Origin: JAHKLT01 sp046197865
GTDB lineage: Archaea; Methanobacteriota; Methanobacteria; Methanobacteriales; Methanobacteriaceae
DNA: 64,000 bases
NCBI RefSeq assembly: GCF_046197865.1
Contig: NZ_CP166990.1
Span: 372,001-436,000 of the forward strand
Direction: 5' to 3'
In this document: one piece after another, positions 35,655 to 44,924 of the stretch
Layout: every line of letters starts with the position of its first letter
Position numbering within the stretch: position 1 is the stretch's first letter
Program-made: the position numbers and the translations under genes
The notes under the pieces: generated by a model
Database searches by the model: none
The model's input: the letters and a program-made list of their open reading frames with translations, nothing else
Told to the model about the DNA's origin: nothing

Positions 35655-36386
35655 TTATCCCTCTAAAAATCCACCATTTAACCATTCAATTTTAGAATAT
35701 ATTATCTCTGATGGTATTGGATTAAAATAGAAATAAATTAATATTCCAGAAATTATTAAAACTGTTATTAAAATATAAATTCTATTTTCTTTTGGATAGA
35801 AATAACTAAGGATTAAACCAGCTGCAATAAAAATTAATAGTATTATTAATGCATGATATTGCTGGGGATTGTTTTTAATAATTGTATTATTTATTTCTCC
35901 AGTATTTGTTAGATTTCCTTCATATATTAACCTGTTTGCTGTTGAACCAATTGGGTCACAAGTAATTAAAGAAATTTTATCTTCACTTCCATTCATTTCC
36001 ATTTGATAGGTTTCTGGAACAATTGTGGAATTAGTAATTGTATAATTAAGTTCTCCTATTCCTGGCCATTGTAATGTAACAATATCTCCAGGAGAAAGTT
36101 CATTTAACCTTAAAAATGGAGATCCTTGAAGTGTTCTATGCCCCCAAATAACCACTTGTCCTTCTCCAGGGTTCTGTGATAATTCTTCATGATGAACTCC
36201 TTGTGAAATTGAAACATTATTTATTCTTTCTTCCACTCCGATTTTTGGAATTAATATGACAGGAGAGTCTAAATCTTTTTCAACTGATAATTTAGTTGAA
36301 TAATAATTGACTTCTCCCATTGCATATAACCCTAAAACAATTATTGCAATTATTATAATAATTGTTGTTAATGTTGGTTTATTCAT
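35655..36386 (-). CDS. Archaeal sortase-family transpeptidase
   Basis: 243 residues. One N-terminal membrane helix (5-22), an extracellular sortase domain with H83 (VVIWGHRT), C143 (SLITCDP) and R152 (ANRLIYEG) in the right order and spacing, then two C-terminal helices (about 178-197 and 202-222). Sortases attach surface proteins to the cell wall or to pilins. Class cannot be set from sequence alone. The adhesin at 38.6 kb has no obvious sortase signal at its C-terminus, so the substrate is unknown. Confidence 0.88.
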   Translation of the reverse strand: MNKPTLTTIIIIIAIIVLGLYAMGEVNYYSTKLSVEKDLDSPVILIPKIGVEERINNVSISQGVHHEELSQNPGEGQVVIWGHRTLQGSPFLRLNELSPGDIVTLQWPGIGELNYTITNSTIVPETYQMEMNGSEDKISLITCDPIGSTANRLIYEGNLTNTGEINNTIIKNNPQQYHALIILLIFIAAGLILSYFYPKENRIYILITVLIISGILIYFYFNPIPSEIIYSKIEWLNGGFLEG

Positions 36387-36421
36387 ATTATTTTATTTCT
36401 TTTTTTAATTTAAAAACTTTT

Positions 36422-37588
36422 TTATAGATAAGTTTTTGAAAGTTCGCTAACCATCCAATCAGGAGCATGTTCAGTCGGTAAAGTAATTATAATGTTCTCC
36501 ATATTTTCTAAAACGAATTGTGCTTTATCTTGTGGGACTTCTATAAGTATAATATATTCTGATTCTAAATCTCCTAAGTTAGCTTCTCTTTCATAATCTG
36601 ATAATTTTAATCCATAGCTATTTAATAAATTAACTGTTTGTGATTCATCATAACCTCCAGCTATTGCACCTTTAAGCATTTCTTCTACACTTGTTGAAAA
36701 AGACTCTGCATCTTCATTAGGATTAGTTTCATTTCCTTTTGTTATTATATGACTTTTTGAATAATCTGCTTCAATTTCTCCACTTTCTTCACATCTAAGT
36801 ATTGCAAGTACTGTTGATCCACTAATATCTGGACTTTTACTATTATTAATTGTACTTTGATTTGTATCGTTTATGCTAGATTCTAGTGAATAAACATCTA
36901 CAATACTACCTAATGTTAATAATCCTCCACCTGCTTGTAATCTACTTATTAATACAGGTACTGCAACTGTATTTGGTTTTTCAAATTCTATATTTGATAA
37001 AACATCTGCATCATTTTCATTTACAAATTGTGTTGCATTTTCTATATTCATTATTATTGTTTTACTTTCATTTGCAGAAAAAACTACCATTGTTCTATTA
37101 AATTGGTCTGTATTAACTTTCATATCTTTTAATTGATAGCTTTTCCAAGATTTTGTAGCAGTTCTTAAAATATCAATCGATTTTACTTCATGTATGGATT
37201 CACTATCATCAATCTTATTTTTTAATGTATATGCTTCATTAGCAGTAGCTAAAGGTCCTTTATAGTATGAATTTAGTTCATTTAATTTAGATGTTTTTAC
37301 ACTACTTAATTCTTCTTGATAAGGACCATATATTAAAAAATAATATGATGAGAAAAGCAGTACAAATATTATTAATGAAACTATTATTATTCCAGTTTTC
37401 TTTTTTTCTTCACTATTTTCTGAGCTTAGTATATTGGAAATCTTTTTATTTAAAAGTTCTACTTTAGTTAAATCTTCGTTTTTTGCTTTGGGTCGTTTAT
37501 GAGGAATATTTTTGTTTTCTATTTCTCTTAATTTATTTATTTTATCTTCTATGCTGTTATTTGGAAAATCATCTTCTGGTTTTTTCAT
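36422..37588 (-). CDS. Membrane-anchored protein of unknown function (possibly DUF515-like)
   Basis: 388 residues. A charged cytoplasmic N-terminus of about 65 residues, one membrane helix (about 68-90), then an extracytoplasmic part with several possible N-glycosylation sites. Part of it (VLISRLQAGGGLLTLGSIVDVYSL and AILRCEE) recalls the SAF/CpaB-like fold of pilus assembly proteins, but this is a loose impression. I recall the DUF515 group of Methanobacteriales as similar. An upstream ATG at 37600 exists, but GAGGG lies between the two, so I use 37588. It lies in a same-strand run with the sortase. Confidence 0.55.
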   Translation of the reverse strand: MKKPEDDFPNNSIEDKINKLREIENKNIPHKRPKAKNEDLTKVELLNKKISNILSSENSEEKKKTGIIIVSLIIFVLLFSSYYFLIYGPYQEELSSVKTSKLNELNSYYKGPLATANEAYTLKNKIDDSESIHEVKSIDILRTATKSWKSYQLKDMKVNTDQFNRTMVVFSANESKTIIMNIENATQFVNENDADVLSNIEFEKPNTVAVPVLISRLQAGGGLLTLGSIVDVYSLESSINDTNQSTINNSKSPDISGSTVLAILRCEESGEIEADYSKSHIITKGNETNPNEDAESFSTSVEEMLKGAIAGGYDESQTVNLLNSYGLKLSDYEREANLGDLESEYIILIEVPQDKAQFVLENMENIIITLPTEHAPDWMVSELSKTYL

Positions 37589-37615
37589 TTTAACCCTCAT
37601 TAAATAGAGGATTTA

Positions 37616-38305
37616 TTAATTTTTAAATAAATTTTTTAATAAATAGAATATAACTAATAATAGAAGAATAATTCCTGGAATGTTCATATAACTTGTAAAA
37701 ACTATTATTAAAGTTAAAATAAGCAATATTAATGTAATTAATATAATATTCATATTATTTATTTTATCATATTTCACATTACTTATCATTAAAAATGAAC
37801 TTATTATCAGGAATATTAAAACAACATAGATGTTAAATAAGTTATTTATGTAAAATAATGATAATATTAATGCAATTCCTGGAATTGGAAATCCAATAAA
37901 TGTGTTTTGATCTATATAATTACTTAATACATTGTAACGTGTTAATCTTAAAACTCCACAAATAGTAATTAATAATGATGTTAGTATAACAAGTATTGAG
38001 GGAGAATTTGGAATGGTTTGACTTATTGTATATAAAAAAATTGCAGGTGATACTCCAAATGAAATTACATCAGAAAGTGAATCAATATTTTTTCCAAATC
38101 CATAAATATCTTCTCTATTAAGTTTTCTAGCTACATATCCATCTACTGAGTCAAATAGGAGTGCTATTATCATTAATATTGCAGAATACATAAATTGATG
38201 GTTTATAGCACATATTATTGAAAGCAAACCTGCAGACATATTTAATAAGCTTAAAATGTCAGGTATTGCTAAAAAATCCTCTATTTTTGTTTTTTTCATT
38301 TCCAT
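37616..38305 (-). CDS. CDP-alcohol phosphatidyltransferase, probable archaetidylserine synthase
   Basis: 229 residues with about seven membrane helices. The family motif DG-X2-AR-X8-G-X3-D-X3-D is complete in DSVDGYVARKLNREDIYGFG and the following KNIDSLSD. Length and layout fit PssA-type archaetidylserine synthase, which joins L-serine to CDP-archaeol. Other head groups cannot be excluded. GGAG lies 8 nt before the ATG at 38305. It heads the minus-strand run ending in mptD. Confidence 0.8.
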   Translation of the reverse strand: MEMKKTKIEDFLAIPDILSLLNMSAGLLSIICAINHQFMYSAILMIIALLFDSVDGYVARKLNREDIYGFGKNIDSLSDVISFGVSPAIFLYTISQTIPNSPSILVILTSLLITICGVLRLTRYNVLSNYIDQNTFIGFPIPGIALILSLFYINNLFNIYVVLIFLIISSFLMISNVKYDKINNMNIILITLILLILTLIIVFTSYMNIPGIILLLLVIFYLLKNLFKN

Positions 38306-38498
38306 TTTTTTGACTCCACTACTAATTTTTTAATCATTTATTTATTAAATTTCTCTTTGAAATCCCATTATTTTGATATATTTTTACTTTAAATTATCTA
38401 TATTAAATAATTTGGTATTATAATAAAATTTTTCATTTAAATAATTAATATTTTTCTTGTTTTGATAATTATTTTTAATTGAATTTTTTATTCAAAAC

Positions 38499-38510
38499 TT
38501 TTATATTTAA
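38499..38510 (+). promoter_or_regulatory. Probable TATA box of the adhesin gene
   Basis: TTTATATTTA at about 38500-38509, preceded by an A-rich stretch. Normal spacing places the transcription start near 38527-38533, exactly at the 5' arm of the 15-bp inverted repeat described next. Confidence 0.5.
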
Positions 38511-38527
38511 GTTTTAACTATATATTC

Positions 38528-38570
38528 ATTATAAAGTAAATTTTATTTTTATTCCAATTTACTTTATAAT
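38528..38570 (+). promoter_or_regulatory. 15-bp perfect inverted repeat in the adhesin leader
   Basis: ATTATAAAGTAAATT (38528-38542) and AATTTACTTTATAAT (38556-38570) are perfect reverse complements separated by 13 nt. The repeat ends 14 nt before the ATG of the adhesin gene. As RNA it would be a strong hairpin at the very 5' end of the mRNA; as DNA it could be a regulator site. No strong ribosome binding site follows (only GAGTTGA). Confidence 0.75.
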
Positions 38571-38584
38571 ATCGAGTTGATTAT

Positions 38585-41500
38585 ATGAAAAGTTCTAAAT
38601 ATATACTAGGCTTAATTATGATTTTATTTATTATAATAAGCTTAAATAGTGTAAATGCAAATGACATGGAACTTATAGAAAATAATGATGAGATTTTGAT
38701 TACTAATTCAGATTTAAATCTAGAATCTGAAGTAATTACATATACTGATAGTTATGATGTATATGTAAATAGTAGTTCAACAAGTTCTACTGAAGATGGT
38801 AGTAAATCGAATCCTTATAAAACTATAAGTGGTGCAGTAAGTGGTTCTCCTACTGGAGGAAGTATATTTATTGCAAATGGTGAATATGTTGAATCTGGAA
38901 AAATAAGTATATCTGGAGGAGATTTTTCTTTTATAGGTGAAAATAAAGATAATGTTATTATTAAAAAATCTACTAATACTATTTTATTTGAATGTACAGC
39001 TTCTAATGTTAAATTAAGCTTTTACAACCTCATATTTTCTGGTATTAATTCAGGTACTGGTTCATCTGCACTAATCAGAATAGGTGGAAATCAAGATGTA
39101 ATTGTTGATAATTGTAATTTCTATAATTTTGCAGGTAAATATGGTGCAATACAATTATGGACAACTGGTACTGGAAATATAACTAATTGTAATTTTATTA
39201 ATGGTTCAGTATCTGTTACTGCGGGTGCTGGATTATATTTATCTGGAGCTGGAAAATATAATATTATAAATTCTAATTTTAAAAATATTAGATTCACTCC
39301 GGCATCTGGATATATGTATGGTGTAATTTATATTGATAATACAGCTTCTGTTACATCAATTGTTAATTCTACTATTACAAATTGTGAAGGGGTTGCAAAT
39401 TCAATAATTTATTCTAGAGGAAAATTATCTGTCTATGATTCTATAATATCTAATTGTGAAGTTGAAAAATCTGCTTATAGTTATCAAGGTGAAAGTTTAA
39501 TTTATACTGCTAATACAGGTAATATTGAAATTAAAGATTCTATAATTACCAATAATACATTAGCAAGCTATCTTTTCTATAATAAAAATTTAATAAACAT
39601 AAAAAATTCTGCAGTCTATAACAATACAATGGGAGATAAAATTGTATATAATGAAGCAACAATTAGTTCTAGCGAAGTTTGGTGGGGGCAAAATACTTTA
39701 CCTGATTTAGGAACTATGTCTGTAAGTGATTTTATTATAATGAAAGCAAATAATATCACTACTCCTGTAAATATGGGAGATTCTGTTGATATTACTGTAA
39801 ATTTTTATGTTAGTGGAAATAATAAAGTTGCTAATATTCCTGATGGTGTATTAGTTGATTTTAAATCTGATGATGGTACTTTAAATGCTTCTTCAACTGG
39901 CACTGAAAATGGAATAGCTAAAATAAGTTTTACTCCATCTAAAAATAATGAAAATATATTAACTGCAGTTTCTGGTAACCAATCTTTAAAAATATCTGTT
40001 ATGGTTTCATCACCTGTAGGAATAGTTTATGTTTCTAAAAGTGGTAATGATGGTAATAATGGATCTATTAATAGTCCTGTAGCTACAATCAAAAAAGCTA
40101 TTGAACTTGCAAGCATGGGTTCTGGTCAAATTATAATTAAAGAAGGTACTTATTTAGAATCTGCTCTTGAAATTCGTAATAATTTAAATATTACTGGTCA
40201 AGGTAATGTTATTATTGATGCAAATGGTGGAAGAGCTTTCCGTATTTATGGAGTAAATGTATTATTATCTAATTTATATTTCATTAATGGTAATGAAACT
40301 TATTCAGGATCTGTTATTCGTGTAGATTCTGGTTCTAGTTTAACTATTGATAGCTGTATTTTTAATAAAAATGGTGGTGTAAATAATCAAGCTCTTATTC
40401 AAGTTTCAGGTTCAAATATTACTTTATTAAATTCAATTTTCGAAAATAATACTGCTAATCCTACTGGTACTTCATATGGTAATATTTATATAACTAATGG
40501 AAATTTATATGCAGATAATTGTAATTTTACTAATAATCATAATAAATATGGTGTTTTCTATATTTCTGGAAGTGTAGCTGAAATTTATAACTGTGTATTT
40601 GATAGTAATAATGCTACTTCTTCTAGTGGTGGACTTGGTGCTGGTATTTACTTCAGTGGTTCTTCAAGTGCAGGTACAACAGCTATTGTTGAAAATTGTA
40701 CTTTTATTAATAATTTTGCTAATCGTGGAACTAGTACTTTTGGAGATAGTGCTGTTGGTAAAGGTGGAGCTATTTATGTTAATGGTAATAGTACTGTAAC
40801 TATATCCAACTCTTACTTTGAAAATAATACTGTTGCTGATGGATCTGCAGGTCCTGGTGAAGGTGGGGCTATTCATTCTATGGGTGGAGAAGTTTTAATT
40901 ATTGGTTCTATATTTAAAAATAATATAGCAAATAATGGATCTGAAATATTTGTAAAATATAATAGTAATGGTAAAAACACTCTAAATATCACTAATTCTA
41001 TTATTGTAGATGATAATGAAAATAGAATTGCATCTATTCCTCTTGCAGGTACTGTTACTGTTATTGCTAATACTAATTGGTGGGGTACTAATAATGATCC
41101 ATCAAACTTTGTATCTAGTGATGTAGTTTTAGACAATTGGATTATTTTATCTGTTTCATCTACTAATATAACTGATAACTCCAAAATTGGTGATGTTATT
41201 GAAATTACTGCTGAATTTAATAAATACACTGATAAAAATGGCAATAATTTTACTTTAATGGATAATTCTATTTTTGATGGTTGGGTTGTTAATTTTACAT
41301 CTTCAACTGGAGCTTTAAGTTCTTTTTCTGAGGAGATAGCTAATGGAATAGCTAAAGTTAAGTATACAATTAATAATGATAATAATAAAATTGATGTTGC
41401 TGTAAATAATCAAACTTTCAGTATAGAATTTAAAATAACTGTTTATGAAGGTATTATTTATGTCTCTAAAGATGGTAATGATGGTAATGATGGTTCTATT

Positions 41501-44050
41501 AATAGTCCTGTAGCTACAATTAAAAAGGCTATTGAGCTTGCAAAAAAATCTGGTCAAATTATAATTCTTGAAGGCACATATCTTGAATCTGATTTAACAA
41601 TTAATTATGATTTAAATATTACTGGCCAAGGTGATGTTACTATTGATGGTGAATATAAAGATAATATATTCCTTATTTTCTCTAATGTATTAATTGAAAA
41701 CATTAAATTTACAAGAGGACAAGCTACTACTAGTAGTGGTGCAATATTTATTAATTTAGGTAATTTAACTTTAAAAAATACTAGTTTATTCAATTCTAAA
41801 TCTAGCCAAAATGGTGGAGCTATTTATAATACTGGAAATTTAGTAATCATTGATTCTAAATTAATTAATAATTCTGCTGATAATCTTGGTGGAGCTATTT
41901 ATATGGATAAAAATACTCTTGGAGATAATACTCTTACTATTGTTAATTCTATTTTTGATGGTAATCATGTTAAAGGTACAAATAATAAAGGCGGGGGAGC
42001 TATTTATGTTCAAGCTATTAAAGGTCAAATTTCTATAGATAATTCTACTTTCTCTAATAACTATGTTGAAGGTCAATATAGTGGTGGAGCTATTTATTCA
42101 TTACAATGTGAAAATATTTTAATAAATAATTCTAATTTTGTAAATAATAGTGCAAATCCTGATGTAGATTATGGTGGTGGAGCAATTTGTTTCATTGGTC
42201 AAAGTTTTGAACAAAAAGGCACTTTAAATATTTTCAATACAGTATTTTTAGATAATGTAGCTAAAGGTTCTAATGCTGGGGGAGCTATCTATATAAGAAC
42301 TTCTACTTTAAACATTAAAAATTCAGCATTAATTAATAATGTTGATAGTGAAGGTGTAGCTATTTACAGAGGTACTAGTTCTTATGCTGGAACTACTGTA
42401 AATGCAAATTATAATTGGTGGGGAACTAATAATGATCCTTCTTCGTTTGTAGCTAATGGAATAACTATTAAACAATGGTTGGTCATGACCTTTACTAATA
42501 CTTCTGCTATTAAAAAAGGTAATAATGTTGACTTTATTGTAAGCTTAAATAAATACACTGATGGTAGTATAATTTATGATTACTTAGAAAAAATTAATTT
42601 CGCTCGTCCATTAACTATTACTGTTAATGATGATGAATTATATAATGGTGTTATTTCCAATGGTGAATATAAATTTAATTATACAATTTCTGGAGGTTCT
42701 AAAAACTTTTCAGCCAGTATTGATAATGAAACTTTAAATATTACTTTTATTGATGAATCTGAAGTTCATTTAATTGTTAATAATCTTACAGTTCATTATA
42801 AAAATGAAAGTGCTTTAGAAATTTCTTTAAAAGATTATAAACTAAATCCTTTAGGTAGTATGATTGTTTATATTATAATTGATGGAATTAGGTATAATGT
42901 AACTACTGATAGTAATGGTCTTGCTTATTTAGATATTGACTTAAAACCAGGTTATTATATTGTTAATGCTTACTTTAATGGTACTACTATATACTCAAAA
43001 GCGGAAACAATAGCTAGTATTAATGTTATAAACACAATTGTAACTAAAGATCTTACTAAATATTATAAAAATGCTAGTCAATTTAATGCTACTATTTTTG
43101 ATAGTGCAGGAAACCCTTTAATTAATAAAACTGTAACATTTATTATTAATGGTAAAGAGTACAATCGTACTACTAATGAAAAGGGAATTGCAATACTTTC
43201 TATTAATTTAAATCCAGGTAATTATACTATTATTACTATAAATCCTTATGATGGTTCAAACGTGACTAATAATGTAACTGTTCTTTCTACTGTTTTTGCA
43301 GATAATGTTACTTTGTTTTATTGTAATGGTAGTAAGTATGGTGTGAGTGTTATTGATGGTGAGGGTAATCCTATTGTTGGTTGTAATGTTTCTTTGAATA
43401 TTAATGGTGTTTTTTATGATCGTACTACTGATGTTAATGGTACTGCTTGGTTGAATATTAATTTGAATCCAGGTACTTATACTATTACTGCTATACATCC
43501 TATTAGTGGTTTAGAAATTGGTAATGTTATTAAGGTTTTACCTACTTTAGAAAGTGAGGATCTTGTTATGTTTTATCGTAATGGTAGTAAGTATGGTGTG
43601 ACTGTTTATGATAAATTAGGTAATCCTATTGTTGGTCGTAATGTTTCTTTGAATATTAATGGTGTTTTCTATAATCGTACTACTGATGCTAATGGTACTG
43701 CTTGGTTGAATATTAATTTGGATCCAGGTAATTATACTATTACTGCTGAACATCCTGTTACTGGTTTAAAATTAGGTAATAATATTGAAGTTCTTCCTAC
43801 TGTTTTTGCAGATGATTTAACTAAAAAATTCGGTACAAATGATACTTATGATATTCATGTTTTAGATGGTCAAGGAAAACCAGTAAATAATGTTAATGTT
43901 ACAATTAACATTAATGGAGTAATGTATGAAAGAACCACTGGTTCAGACGGAATAGTTAAATTAAACATTAATTTAGATCCAAACACATATATTGCAACAA
44001 TAATGTATAAAGGATACGAAACATCAAACATAGTTACTGTAAGAAGTTAA
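38585..44050 (+). CDS. Large adhesin-like surface protein, beta-helix and Ig-like repeats
   Basis: 1821 residues. A signal peptide (1 to about 25, ending NSVNA) is followed by three modules of about 430-480 residues. Each begins with a YVS/YVN-type right-handed beta-helix region (about 58, 482 and 959) and continues with a WWG motif (about 366, 832 and 1276) and a small beta domain. Then come five Ig-like repeats of about 85 residues (about 1395-1821). Rich in N, S, T and G. No C-terminal membrane helix, LPXTG-like signal or pseudomurein-binding repeat, so attachment is unclear. Adhesin-like proteins are hallmarks of Methanobrevibacter. Confidence 0.9.
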   Translation: MKSSKYILGLIMILFIIISLNSVNANDMELIENNDEILITNSDLNLESEVITYTDSYDVYVNSSSTSSTEDGSKSNPYKTISGAVSGSPTGGSIFIANGEYVESGKISISGGDFSFIGENKDNVIIKKSTNTILFECTASNVKLSFYNLIFSGINSGTGSSALIRIGGNQDVIVDNCNFYNFAGKYGAIQLWTTGTGNITNCNFINGSVSVTAGAGLYLSGAGKYNIINSNFKNIRFTPASGYMYGVIYIDNTASVTSIVNSTITNCEGVANSIIYSRGKLSVYDSIISNCEVEKSAYSYQGESLIYTANTGNIEIKDSIITNNTLASYLFYNKNLINIKNSAVYNNTMGDKIVYNEATISSSEVWWGQNTLPDLGTMSVSDFIIMKANNITTPVNMGDSVDITVNFYVSGNNKVANIPDGVLVDFKSDDGTLNASSTGTENGIAKISFTPSKNNENILTAVSGNQSLKISVMVSSPVGIVYVSKSGNDGNNGSINSPVATIKKAIELASMGSGQIIIKEGTYLESALEIRNNLNITGQGNVIIDANGGRAFRIYGVNVLLSNLYFINGNETYSGSVIRVDSGSSLTIDSCIFNKNGGVNNQALIQVSGSNITLLNSIFENNTANPTGTSYGNIYITNGNLYADNCNFTNNHNKYGVFYISGSVAEIYNCVFDSNNATSSSGGLGAGIYFSGSSSAGTTAIVENCTFINNFANRGTSTFGDSAVGKGGAIYVNGNSTVTISNSYFENNTVADGSAGPGEGGAIHSMGGEVLIIGSIFKNNIANNGSEIFVKYNSNGKNTLNITNSIIVDDNENRIASIPLAGTVTVIANTNWWGTNNDPSNFVSSDVVLDNWIILSVSSTNITDNSKIGDVIEITAEFNKYTDKNGNNFTLMDNSIFDGWVVNFTSSTGALSSFSEEIANGIAKVKYTINNDNNKIDVAVNNQTFSIEFKITVYEGIIYVSKDGNDGNDGSINSPVATIKKAIELAKKSGQIIILEGTYLESDLTINYDLNITGQGDVTIDGEYKDNIFLIFSNVLIENIKFTRGQATTSSGAIFINLGNLTLKNTSLFNSKSSQNGGAIYNTGNLVIIDSKLINNSADNLGGAIYMDKNTLGDNTLTIVNSIFDGNHVKGTNNKGGGAIYVQAIKGQISIDNSTFSNNYVEGQYSGGAIYSLQCENILINNSNFVNNSANPDVDYGGGAICFIGQSFEQKGTLNIFNTVFLDNVAKGSNAGGAIYIRTSTLNIKNSALINNVDSEGVAIYRGTSSYAGTTVNANYNWWGTNNDPSSFVANGITIKQWLVMTFTNTSAIKKGNNVDFIVSLNKYTDGSIIYDYLEKINFARPLTITVNDDELYNGVISNGEYKFNYTISGGSKNFSASIDNETLNITFIDESEVHLIVNNLTVHYKNESALEISLKDYKLNPLGSMIVYIIIDGIRYNVTTDSNGLAYLDIDLKPGYYIVNAYFNGTTIYSKAETIASINVINTIVTKDLTKYYKNASQFNATIFDSAGNPLINKTVTFIINGKEYNRTTNEKGIAILSINLNPGNYTIITINPYDGSNVTNNVTVLSTVFADNVTLFYCNGSKYGVSVIDGEGNPIVGCNVSLNINGVFYDRTTDVNGTAWLNINLNPGTYTITAIHPISGLEIGNVIKVLPTLESEDLVMFYRNGSKYGVTVYDKLGNPIVGRNVSLNINGVFYNRTTDANGTAWLNINLDPGNYTITAEHPVTGLKLGNNIEVLPTVFADDLTKKFGTNDTYDIHVLDGQGKPVNNVNVTININGVMYERTTGSDGIVKLNINLDPNTYIATIMYKGYETSNIVTVRS
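40025..41600 (+). repeat. Duplicated beta-helix start inside the adhesin gene
   Basis: The segments beginning at about 40025 and 41456 encode nearly the same 60 residues (GNDGN-GSINSPVATIKKAIELA and following). DNA identity is also high, with mostly third-position changes, so the modules arose by duplication about 1.43 kb apart. Confidence 0.8.
43325..43760 (+). repeat. Recent 255-bp tandem repeat in the adhesin C-terminal region
   Basis: AATGGTAGTAAGTATGGTGT starts at 43325 and again at 43580. The two 255-bp copies (85 codons) share long identical blocks. They use TTG, GGT and AGT codons noticeably more than the rest of the gene, which suggests a recent origin or gene conversion. Confidence 0.85.
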
Positions 44051-44059
44051 AAACTTCTT
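44041..44059 (+). terminator. Terminator overlapping the adhesin stop codon
   Basis: AAGAAGTT (44041-44048) and AACTTCTT (44052-44059) form a perfect 8-bp stem with a 3-nt loop. The stop codon TAA is at 44048-44050. A long T-run follows. Confidence 0.75.
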
Positions 44060-44148
44060 TTTTTCTTTTTTTTTAGTTAAAATTAGTTTTTAATTTAATA
44101 ATTTTTAAAATAAATTTTTAATTTCAGTTTTATTTCATATAAAAGATA

Positions 44149-44192
44149 AAATATATATAAGTAAAAATGTTAATATTTAAATGTTAATATTT
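44149..44192 (+). promoter_or_regulatory. Promoter of the mreB cluster with a tandem 14-mer
   Basis: A TATA element (ATATATATAA, 44151-44160) is followed by an exact tandem duplication of AAATGTTAATATTT at 44165-44178 and 44179-44192. The expected transcription start falls within the second copy. Could be a regulator site or chance slippage. Confidence 0.35.
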
Positions 44193-44288
44193 TAAAGATA
44201 TTACTAATAAAATATTATTTAGAAATTTTGATTTACAATATTTAATTATCATATTATATATTATAATTATTAATTTGTGTGCGTATCA

Positions 44289-44921
44289 ATGATAGAAGAC
44301 AATATACAAGTTCTAAGACAAGCAGCTAAAATTTCTCAAGACAGTCCAGAAGAGAGGCTTTGGTGCGTCATTGCAGGAAATGATAAATTAGTGGATGATA
44401 TAGCTTATAGAGCTATTGCATCTAAACATAATGTTAAAATTCTTTTCAGAGAACATGTTATATTGAAAGAAGATAGATTCAGTAAAAAATTTGATTTTAT
44501 CATGCTAAATGGCTTAGCAAAAAATATCTATAATTTTAAAGAAATTTGTAAAAGTAATGGTGGGGCATTCATTCAAATAAGCCCTAAACTAATTGCAAAT
44601 GAGCCTAATTTAATGGTATTTGTTGCTCCAGATGATATTATTAAAAAATGTGTTAATAATATTGAGCAAAATAAAATTTCTTTTGGAATTTTATCAGAAG
44701 ATCAAACTACTGGTTTTATTGAAGCTGATTTAAATGTTGGTGTTAATTTACCAAATTTTGCAAAATCTGCTCTTAAACCTTTTTATAATGTTAGTGATGT
44801 TGTATTATCACTTATTTTAGTTTCTGTTGACGATGAGAAAGATATTGATAAAGTACAAAGTATAGCTACACAAAGTAAAATTTTTGTTATTGATTTTAAA
44901 GATATTAATATGGAGGATTAA
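44289..44921 (+). CDS. Protein of unknown function encoded before mreB
   Basis: 210 residues, soluble, no signal or membrane helix. An N-terminal helical segment (IQVLRQAAKISQDSPEERLWCVIAG) leads into an alternating strand-helix pattern, and the C-terminal part (VSDVVLSLILVSVDDEKDIDKV) could form a small alpha/beta domain. I do not recognise the family. Its stop is only 3 bp from mreB, and the mreB ribosome binding site (GGAGG) lies at its end, so the two are coupled. A GTG at 44277 is an alternative start; no good ribosome binding site exists for either. Confidence 0.7.
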   Translation: MIEDNIQVLRQAAKISQDSPEERLWCVIAGNDKLVDDIAYRAIASKHNVKILFREHVILKEDRFSKKFDFIMLNGLAKNIYNFKEICKSNGGAFIQISPKLIANEPNLMVFVAPDDIIKKCVNNIEQNKISFGILSEDQTTGFIEADLNVGVNLPNFAKSALKPFYNVSDVVLSLILVSVDDEKDIDKVQSIATQSKIFVIDFKDINMED

Positions 44922-44924
44922 TCA

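Noticed and set aside
40593..41244. Several 60-120 codon open frames on both strands in the adhesin gene
   Set aside because: They consist of repeats of one or two residues, produced by the Asn/Ser/Thr-rich coding sequence in other frames.
43800..44050. A sortase or pseudomurein-binding anchor at the end of the adhesin
   Set aside because: The protein ends in an Ig-like repeat (GYETSNIVTVRS) without an LPXTG-like motif, membrane helix or basic tail.
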